From Selenomonas sp. TAMA-11512 (GTDB taxonomy: Bacteria > Bacillota > Negativicutes > Selenomonadales > Selenomonadaceae): a stretch of 64,000 nt of DNA. The stretch covers positions 1,823,001 through 1,887,000 of the forward strand of contig NZ_AP029018.1 in the NCBI RefSeq assembly GCF_037076525.1, read 5' to 3'. Below, in pieces: positions 58,026 to 64,000 of this stretch (position 1 is its first letter; every line of letters starts with the position of its first letter). The notes below the pieces were generated by a model. That model saw nothing but the letters and a program-made list of their open reading frames with translations. It did not search any database and had not been told where the DNA came from. The translations under genes were made by a program, and so were the position numbers.

Positions 58026-58869
58026 CGCCGATCCTCCTCTTTACATAGCTCCTGATTTCCTCGCGAAGTGACTCCTCCGGCAGTCGGTCCAGGACAGGCA
58101 GAAAGGACGCCTCGACCACAAGTCGGCGCGCCTCCGCAAGATCAAGTCCGCGGCTCATCAGATAGAAGAGCTTCGCTTCATCCATCTTGCCGATACTGAC
58201 GGCATGCTGCCCGTCCACATCACCTTCACCGGAAAGCATGAGAGGCACGGAGCGGTTGCGAACCTTCGGCGAGAGGAGCATGACTGTCTCCTTCTCACGC
58301 CCCACAGAACTGCTCGAGCCCCGGACAAAATCAAGCGTACCGCGAAACGTCTTCTCGGCCTCATCAAGAAGCGCACCGTCAATATACATCGAGGCATCCG
58401 TCTCTTTGCCGCGGTGTCTGACAAGGTAATTGAGGTCAAGCCGGCGCTTGCCGTCGACAAAGTAAACCGAGGCAATATCCGCCTTGGCCCGATCGCCCGC
58501 GAGGTCAACAATGAACTTCGATACGCTCTCCTTCGCCCCTGCCTCGACAATCGTGAGACGCAGCTCCGCGTCCTTCGCGACCTCGATCTCAAGGCTTGAA
58601 GCGCGCTCTTTATCGTGCGGTGCAATCTGCACAACGGAAAGGTCAAGCTTGCCGCCGGTCTCGACGACGGCCTTGACCGCCCCGATTCCCTGCTCACGGT
58701 ATCGCAGGACGACTTCCATGCTCTCCCCGCTTTTGACGTGTATTTCCGCCGTCTGCGCCTCTTGTCCCGCCAGTTTTTTCGGAATCGCCTTTTTATTGAC
58801 TCCCGTCCATCGCCACGTCGGCACCGGGATGGCGCTGTATACTTCTTCTGCTGCTGTATGTTCGAACAT
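58012..58869 (-). CDS. sufD: Fe-S scaffold complex subunit SufD
   Basis: 285 residues. It has the SufB/D beta-helix core (VAKDAELRLTIVEAGAKESV, RGTLDFVRGSSSSVGREKET) and the C-terminal SRGLDLAEARRLVVEASFLP. Shorter than Escherichia coli SufD, with a reduced N-terminal domain. It forms the SufBC2D complex. 12 bp after sufB. Confidence 0.9.
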   Translation of the reverse strand: MFEHTAAEEVYSAIPVPTWRWTGVNKKAIPKKLAGQEAQTAEIHVKSGESMEVVLRYREQGIGAVKAVVETGGKLDLSVVQIAPHDKERASSLEIEVAKDAELRLTIVEAGAKESVSKFIVDLAGDRAKADIASVYFVDGKRRLDLNYLVRHRGKETDASMYIDGALLDEAEKTFRGTLDFVRGSSSSVGREKETVMLLSPKVRNRSVPLMLSGEGDVDGQHAVSIGKMDEAKLFYLMSRGLDLAEARRLVVEASFLPVLDRLPEESLREEIRSYVKRRIGDAAN

Positions 58870-58881
58870 CGCGGTACCTCC

Positions 58882-60288
58882 TCAGCCCATGGTTCCTTCC
58901 AGCTCTATCGTGACGAGATTATTCATCTCAACGGCATATTCAAGCGGCAGCTCTTTCGCAATCGGCTCGACAAAGCCGCGAACGATCATGGATCTCGCCT
59001 CGTCTTCATCGATGCCGCGGCTCGTCAGGTAGAAAATCGCCTCATCCGAAATGCGGCCGATCTTCGCCTCGTGCCCGATATCCGCCTCATCTCCCTCGAC
59101 ATCCATTGCGGGAAGCGTATCCGCGCGCGACAGGGAGTCGAGCATCAGCGACTCGCAGTTGACCGTGCACTTTGCAAACGGCGCGTTCTTCGTGACCTTG
59201 ACGGCACTCCGATATATCGCCTTGCCGCCGTCCTTCGAGATGGATCTTGTATGGATGGCCGCCGACGTATGCGGAGCGGCATGTATGACGGTCGAACCCG
59301 TATCGAGGGTTTGTCCCTTTGCCGCAAATGTGACGCCCGTAAATTCGCAGCGCGCTCTCTCACCGTGGAGAATGCTCGTCGGATAGAGCATCGAGACACG
59401 CGATCCGAAGGATCCCGAAACCCACTCGATAATGCCGTCTTTCTTGACGAGAGCGCGCTTTGTATTGAGATTCATCATATTGCGTGACCAATTTTCAATC
59501 GTCGAGTAGCGCAGACGCGCACCATCATTGACAAAGAGCTCCACACATCCCGCATGGAGGTTTGTGACATTGTATTTCGGCGCGGAGCACCCCTCAATGA
59601 AGTGCAGACTTGCGCCTTCTTTCACGATGATGAGCGTGTGCTCAAACTGACCCGCACCGGCCGCATTTAAGCGAAAGTATGACTGCAGCGGAATATCGAC
59701 GTGTACACCCTCGGGAACGTAGACAAAAGAACCGCCCGACCAAACCGCGCCGTGCAACGCCGCAAATTTGTGATCCTTGGGCGGAATGAGCGTCATGAAG
59801 TGTTCTCTGACGATATCCTCGTGCTCTTTCAGAGCCGATTCCATATCCGTGTAGATGACACCCTGCTTCGTCAGACTTTCCTGCACGCTGTGGTAGACGA
59901 CCTCCGAGTCATACTGTGCGCCGACGCCGGCGAGCGAGGTCTTCTCCGCCTCGGGGATGCCCAACCGGTCAAATGTGTCCTTGATATCTTCGGGAACGTC
60001 CTCCCATCGTCCGGCCATCTTCGCGTCCGGACGGACGTAGGTGACGATTTCATCCATGTTGAGCGCCGAAATATCGGGTCCCCATATGGGGAGTGCCGTC
60101 TTGTTGTAAACATCAAGCGACTTCAGACGAAAGTCGAGCATCCAGTCCGGATCGCCTTTCTCTCGCGCAATGTCGCGGACAATATCTTCCGACAGTCCCT
60201 GTCCCGTCTTATAGATCGGAACGTCATCATTCTTTATATCGTACAGCGTACGTTCGATGTCCTCGACGTACGTCTTCTTCTTTGCCAC
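58882..60288 (-). CDS. sufB: Fe-S scaffold complex subunit SufB
   Basis: 468 residues, high conservation: PEGVHVDIPLQSYFRLNAAG, EGCSAPKYNVTNLHAGCVEL, NLNTKRALVKKDGIIEWVSG and GHEAKIGRISDEAIFYLTSR. The GTG start at 60288 follows AAGGAGTG, 4 bp after sufC; the frame is open further upstream only over the sufC end. Confidence 0.96.
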   Translation of the reverse strand: MAKKKTYVEDIERTLYDIKNDDVPIYKTGQGLSEDIVRDIAREKGDPDWMLDFRLKSLDVYNKTALPIWGPDISALNMDEIVTYVRPDAKMAGRWEDVPEDIKDTFDRLGIPEAEKTSLAGVGAQYDSEVVYHSVQESLTKQGVIYTDMESALKEHEDIVREHFMTLIPPKDHKFAALHGAVWSGGSFVYVPEGVHVDIPLQSYFRLNAAGAGQFEHTLIIVKEGASLHFIEGCSAPKYNVTNLHAGCVELFVNDGARLRYSTIENWSRNMMNLNTKRALVKKDGIIEWVSGSFGSRVSMLYPTSILHGERARCEFTGVTFAAKGQTLDTGSTVIHAAPHTSAAIHTRSISKDGGKAIYRSAVKVTKNAPFAKCTVNCESLMLDSLSRADTLPAMDVEGDEADIGHEAKIGRISDEAIFYLTSRGIDEDEARSMIVRGFVEPIAKELPLEYAVEMNNLVTIELEGTMG

Positions 60289-60292
60289 GGGA

Positions 60293-61048
60293 TCACTCCT
60301 TACCTCTCTCATCACAGATGTGCCCGAAGCCCCGGCTGTTGATATCAGCAATGAGCCCCGAACCGCCCTCTTCGACGATGCGCCCATCGATGATCACGTG
60401 CACCCGATCGACCTTCAGTTTCTCCAATATTTTCGAATTATGCGTGATGATAACGCAGGCATTTCCCTCATTGTGATAGCGCCTGACGCCCTCCGACACA
60501 ATCTGCACGGCATCGACGTCAAGTCCCGAGTCCGTCTCATCGAGGAGCGCGAGCTTCGGCTGAAGCATCAGGAGCTGCAAAATCTCATTGCGTTTCTTTT
60601 CGCCGCCCGAAAAGCCGATGTTCATGTATCGCTCCGCATAGGACGGATCAATTTTGAGCTCCGCCATCTGTTTTTGCAGTTCTTTTTTGAACGCTAGAAG
60701 CTTTACCTTCTCTCCCGAAATTGCCTGCTTCGACGTGCGCAGCATATTCTCGACCGTGATACCCGGAATCTCCTCGGGTATCTGGAAGGAAAGAAACAGC
60801 CCGGCACGCGCTCTCTCAAACGTCTTCAAGGCTGTGAGATCCTTGCCTTCAAACGTCATCTCACCGCTCGTGACCTCATACTTCGGATGTCCCATGATGA
60901 CATTCATAAGCGTCGACTTGCCCGAGCCGTTCGGTCCTAAGATGACGTGCACTTCTCCCCGGTTGACGGAAAGCGAGACACCCTTCAATATCTCCTTATC
61001 ATCGACAGCGGCATGCAAATTCCTGATAGATAACAAATTCTCCGACAT
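60293..61048 (-). CDS. sufC: SUF system ATPase SufC
   Basis: 251-residue ABC ATPase. Walker A is GPNGSGKST, the signature FSGGEKKRNEILQLLMLQP and Walker B LALLDETDSGLDVDA. MSENLLSIRNLHAAVDDKEI is the usual start. First gene of the operon. Confidence 0.96.
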   Translation of the reverse strand: MSENLLSIRNLHAAVDDKEILKGVSLSVNRGEVHVILGPNGSGKSTLMNVIMGHPKYEVTSGEMTFEGKDLTALKTFERARAGLFLSFQIPEEIPGITVENMLRTSKQAISGEKVKLLAFKKELQKQMAELKIDPSYAERYMNIGFSGGEKKRNEILQLLMLQPKLALLDETDSGLDVDAVQIVSEGVRRYHNEGNACVIITHNSKILEKLKVDRVHVIIDGRIVEEGGSGLIADINSRGFGHICDERGKE

Positions 61049-61149
61049 ACATATACCTCTCTTCGGCGGCTTGCTACCTTTGCCGCCCACACATACACCG
61101 TATAACCATAAACAGAATTTATAGAATTCCGTTTCATATTTAATCCTTA

Positions 61150-61200
61150 GTAAAATACTCGGGATTATTCCATTTTATGTTGTTTAGTGATAAATGTCAA
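61150..61200 (-). promoter_or_regulatory. suf operon promoter with inverted repeat at the start site
   Basis: TTGACA (61195-61200), 17-bp spacer, TAAAAT (61172-61177) on the minus strand. Just after it AATCC and GGATT form an inverted repeat around CGAGTATTTTACTAA, a position and style suited to an Rrf2/IscR- or SufR-type regulator (inference). Confidence 0.65.
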
Positions 61201-61248
61201 TATTTTTACCAAAAAGAAACAATAAGTTTCATAAATGATAGGCTTTAT

Positions 61249-61294
61249 CAAAAAAGCGAACCCTCTCAACAAATAAGAAGGTCCGCTCTCCACG
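61249..61294 (-). terminator. Terminator of the floA group
   Basis: AGCGGACCTTCT and AGAGGGTTCGCT form an imperfect stem, followed by TTTTTT on the minus strand, 31 bp after the stop of the last gene. Confidence 0.7.
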
Positions 61295-61324
61295 CAACTC
61301 CGGCTTTCTATTGATTACTGTACC

Positions 61325-61873
61325 TCAGTACCGCCTTCTCCTCTGCAGCGCCTTCGGCTTGCCCAGAATTTCGGCATAGATAACGGCCTGCTTCAGTGCT
61401 TCAGGCGGCAGGGGCGGCTTTTCACGCCTCTGCATCGACGGCCGCCGCGGCATCCGACTCTGCTGCTCCGCCTCCTTCTCCTGCATCAGGCGTTCACGCT
61501 CACGGCGCAGCCGCTCCGCTTTTTTCGCGGCTTGTTCCGCCTGCTCCATGAGGGCGCGGCGCTTTTCCTCCGCCTCGTCTGTTTCCTGATAGACGTGCGT
61601 GTCGGCAGAATGTCTGTCATTCTTCGGCGCGCCGGCTATCTCGGGTATCGTAAAGATGATATCCGTTTTCTTGGACGTCTTCGCCGGCTCTTCGCTCTTC
61701 CCCCAAACGTCTTCGGGCAGCTCGATCTCGACGGGAAGCTCCGTCGGTATCGGTTCGCCTCTCTCCCGTGTATCCTGCGGAGGGATACGCTTTGCCTTGG
61801 GCTTTTTCTTGTCGGCAAGGTTCGAGATGAATACAAAGACGACAAAGCCGATAATGGCTAATACCAAATCCAT
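61325..61873 (-). CDS. Small membrane-anchored coiled-coil protein, unknown
   Basis: 182 residues. One N-terminal helix (MDLVLAIIGFVVFVFISNLA), a linker rich in Pro/Glu, a charged coiled coil (about 100-145, AEEKRRALMEQAEQAAKKAE) and the C-terminus PPEALKQAVIYAEILGKPKA. The last motif occurs in short proteins next to flotillin or transport genes in Negativicutes, but I cannot name a function. It begins 1 bp after the floA stop, so it is translated with it. Confidence 0.7.
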   Translation of the reverse strand: MDLVLAIIGFVVFVFISNLADKKKPKAKRIPPQDTRERGEPIPTELPVEIELPEDVWGKSEEPAKTSKKTDIIFTIPEIAGAPKNDRHSADTHVYQETDEAEEKRRALMEQAEQAAKKAERLRRERERLMQEKEAEQQSRMPRRPSMQRREKPPLPPEALKQAVIYAEILGKPKALQRRRRY

Positions 61874-61874
61874 A

Positions 61875-62870
61875 TTACTTCACCGGGTGCTGTGTCGCCT
61901 TGCTGTCGACGCCTGTCTGGCTGATGGCGTTGCGCATATCGGTATCTGCCTGCACATTGTTGAGCTGGTAGTAGTCCATAACGCCGAGCTTGCCCTCGCG
62001 AAGCGCTGCCGCCATAGCATGCGGTACCTCTGCCTGCGCCTCGACGACCCTCGCTTCCATCTCCTGCGTGTAGGCTTTCATCTCCTGCTCCTTGGCGACA
62101 GCCATTGCCCGGCGCTCCTCCGCCTTTGCCTGCGCGATACGCTTATCCGCCTCCGCCTGGTCTGTCTGGAGCTCCGCACCGATGTTGCGTCCGACATCGA
62201 CATCGGCGATATCGATGGAGAGAATTTCAAACGCCGTACCGGCATCAAGCCCCTTGCCCAGAACGGTCTTGGAAATATCATCCGGGTTCGCAAGTACTTC
62301 GCTGTGGCTCTCTGCGGAACCGACGGTCGTGACAATGCCTTCGCCGACGCGAGCAATGATGGTAGGCTCGCCGGCGCCGCCGACCAGGCGGTCGATGTTC
62401 GCACGGACGGTGACACGAGCCTTGATTTTGAGTTCGATGCCGTTGCCGGCAACCGCGGAGACGATCGGCGTCTCAATGACTTTCGGATTGACGCTCATCT
62501 GGACGGCGTCAAGCACATTGCGTCCCGCAAGATCGATCGCCGCACATCTCTCGAAGGGAAGTGTGATCTGCGCACGGTGCGCCGCAATCAGAGCATCAAC
62601 GACGCGATCCACGTTGCCGCCCGCGAGATAATGCGCTTCCAACTGGTTGACATTGACGCTGAGCCCCGCCTTGTTCGCCTTGATGAGCGGCATAACGATT
62701 CTGGACGGCGGCACGCGGCGCATGCGCATACCGATGAGCGTCACAATCCCGACGGGAACGTTCGCCGCGATTGCCGAAATCCACAGTCCGACGGGGACAA
62801 AATGGAGAAAGAGCATGACGAGAACAATGATGACGACAAAAATGACACCGGAACTTATCAGTCCTACCAT
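61875..62870 (-). CDS. floA: Flotillin-like protein
   Basis: 331 residues, UPF0365/FloA family. A membrane hairpin of about 45 residues ([20 protein letters not shown]) is followed by an SPFH domain and a coiled coil ([20 protein letters not shown]). FloA organises membrane microdomains. AAGGAGGTAAATTC precedes the ATG at 62870. NfeD, its usual partner, is the gene before it. Confidence 0.94.
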   Translation of the reverse strand: MVGLISSGVIFVVIIVLVMLFLHFVPVGLWISAIAANVPVGIVTLIGMRMRRVPPSRIVMPLIKANKAGLSVNVNQLEAHYLAGGNVDRVVDALIAAHRAQITLPFERCAAIDLAGRNVLDAVQMSVNPKVIETPIVSAVAGNGIELKIKARVTVRANIDRLVGGAGEPTIIARVGEGIVTTVGSAESHSEVLANPDDISKTVLGKGLDAGTAFEILSIDIADVDVGRNIGAELQTDQAEADKRIAQAKAEERRAMAVAKEQEMKAYTQEMEARVVEAQAEVPHAMAAALREGKLGVMDYYQLNNVQADTDMRNAISQTGVDSKATQHPVK

Positions 62871-62946
62871 GAATTTACCTCCTTCTTGGAGCGGCTTGAC
62901 CTTTTTGCCGCTCACTGCTGCCTAACAAATCCTATTTTCCTGACAA

Positions 62947-63579
62947 TTATACTTTCCTGACGACGACTCTGCTGCCTTCCGCGGAAATGATCTTGACCCG
63001 CTCTCCCTTGACGATATAATCGCCCTCGGAGACAACATCCACGCGTTTGCCGTCAATCTCGACAGAGCCCGCGGGGCGTACATCCGAGAGGACGACTGTC
63101 TCGCGTCCGACAAGTGTCGTATCCGTCACGCTGCTGACATAGCCGTCCTCGTTTTTCGTCTCATTGGAGAGAACAATTTTCTTCCAGAGTTTGCTGTTGG
63201 GAAGCCGCTTTGCAATGATAAGAAAGATGACAATCGACAGCACGGCAGCCGCCAGCATCGCATAGACAGCCTGCACATCGCCTCCCAGGGAGAGAACGAA
63301 GCTGTAGAAGAGAGCCGCCACCCCGACGGCTCCGAGGAGACCTACCGTCGGAAGCAGTACTTCCACGGCAATGCAGATCAGTCCGACCATGAAGATTCCG
63401 ATGTGAAAGAAGCTGACAAGCCCCTTGACGTATTGGCTGCCGAAGAACACGGCCGCAGCCACAAGTCCCAGCAGAGCCCCCAACCCCATGCCGCCTGTCT
63501 TGATTTCCATCAGCACGGCAAGAAATACAACGGCTAAAAGCAATATTTCTACAATCTGTGCTCCAAAAGCGAAGTCCAT
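62947..63579 (-). CDS. NfeD-family membrane protein
   Basis: 210 residues. Four or five membrane helices (LLLAVVFLAVLMEIKTGGMG, GSQYVKGLVSFFHIGIFMVG) and a C-terminal OB-like domain (SDVRPAGSVEIDGKRVDVVS, GDYIVKGERVKIISAEGSRV), the NfeD1b type. It lacks the N-terminal ClpP-like protease of long NfeD proteins. It partners with FloA. Confidence 0.92.
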   Translation of the reverse strand: MDFAFGAQIVEILLLAVVFLAVLMEIKTGGMGLGALLGLVAAAVFFGSQYVKGLVSFFHIGIFMVGLICIAVEVLLPTVGLLGAVGVAALFYSFVLSLGGDVQAVYAMLAAAVLSIVIFLIIAKRLPNSKLWKKIVLSNETKNEDGYVSSVTDTTLVGRETVVLSDVRPAGSVEIDGKRVDVVSEGDYIVKGERVKIISAEGSRVVVRKV

Positions 63580-63600
63580 AAAGATCCCCCCTCTACGAAA

Positions 63601-63633
63601 AACGGCCGCACAGCACTACGCTGTGCGGCCGAC
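63601..63633 (-). terminator. yqeY terminator
   Basis: CGGCCGCACAGC pairs perfectly with GCTGTGCGGCCG around ACTAC, then TTTTT on the minus strand. Confidence 0.85.
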
Positions 63634-63636
63634 CGC

Positions 63637-64000
63637 TTAATTCGGAAGCATTTCACGCACGATGGTATTTACGAGCTTGCCATCGGCACGCCCCTTGACT
63701 TTCGGCATCAAGACGCCCATGACCTTGCCCATATCCTTTGGCGACGCCGCGCCGGAGGCTGTGATTGCCTCTTGGACGAGCGCTCGGATGGCCGCTTCAT
63801 CGAGCTGCTCAGGCAAATAGGGCAGCAGCACAGCGATTTCCGCCTCGGTCTGTGCCACCAAATCATCACGACCGCCCTTTTGAAATTCCTCCAGGGAGTC
63901 CTTACGAGTCTTGAGCTCCTTAGCGATGATGGACTGCACACCGTCATCATCGAGCTCCTTCTGACCGTCGATCTCCGCCTGACGCAGAGCGGCGCGTACC
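63637..64000 (-). CDS. yqeY: GatB/YqeY domain protein (runs off the right edge)
   Basis: About 120 residues of the roughly 148 are visible. VRAALRQAEIDGQKELDDDG at the edge, then VQSIIAKELKTRKDSLEEFQ, LPYLPEQLDEAAIRALVQEA, AASPKDMGKVMGVLMPKVKG and ADGKLVNTIVREMLPN are typical. The domain is related to the tRNA-binding tail of the GatB amidotransferase subunit; its own role is not settled. The start lies outside the window. Confidence 0.92.
   Translation of the reverse strand, partial: VRAALRQAEIDGQKELDDDGVQSIIAKELKTRKDSLEEFQKGGRDDLVAQTEAEIAVLLPYLPEQLDEAAIRALVQEAITASGAASPKDMGKVMGVLMPKVKGRADGKLVNTIVREMLPN

Overview
The window looks like a chromosome segment of a Selenomonas-type member of the Negativicutes (Firmicutes that make a diderm envelope). 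This is inferred from the style of RpoB/RpoC, the sufCBDSU order, floA-nfeD and metNIQ. I could not run a database search. Most housekeeping genes are GC-rich and on the minus strand.

Layout. 0-2.5 kb: topB (cut by the window edge) and a Ppx/GppA phosphatase. 2.5-8 kb: a mobile-element graveyard with an intact ISLre2-type element, a broken group II intron, IS200/IS605, IS481-like, IS1182, IS5 and ISL3 fragments, and two copies of a ~160-bp MITE. 8-13.6 kb: a lower-GC island with a two-component system, a YfcC-type permease and an opine-dehydrogenase-like enzyme. 13.6-14.8 kb: a helicase remnant and a second group II intron remnant. 14.9-22.6 kb: rpoC and rpoB. 22.9-33.3 kb: a four-carbon sugar/sugar-acid catabolic cluster with a FadR-type regulator, SDR, split transketolase, TPI-like and RpiB-like isomerases, a DUF1537 kinase, PdxA2 and a TRAP transporter. 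33.5-36.4 kb: polysaccharide deacetylase, phosphoribosyltransferase and lysA. 36.4-38 kb: second ISLre2-type copy, then tRNA-Ala(CGC). 38.2-40.9 kb: a YgbA-like protein and an AT-rich accessory patch that may be toxin/immunity debris. 41-44 kb: HAD phosphatase and sucCD. 44.3-52.8 kb: a proline/glutamate-rich membrane protein, an EAL protein, metNIQ and a frameshifted diguanylate cyclase. 52.9-55.7 kb: MFS transporter plus two cyclase-family hydrolases. 56.4-61 kb: sufCBDSU. 61.3-64 kb: floA/nfeD group and yqeY (cut by the edge).

The main signals are these. (1) A MITE family of 158-161 bp with IS5-type ends, 4-bp target duplications and a central hairpin whose stem changes by compensatory substitutions between copies; it has inserted in a group II intron, upstream of an EAL gene and elsewhere, and a short derivative appears to encode the start of an ORF. 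(2) Six of the eleven substantial genes of the four-carbon catabolic cluster each carry one frameshift, while neighbouring housekeeping genes are intact. (3) A near-identical 21-bp operator-like sequence lies in front of both the TRAP and the transketolase units of that cluster. (4) An intrinsic-terminator-like hairpin lies between the rpoB promoter and rpoB.
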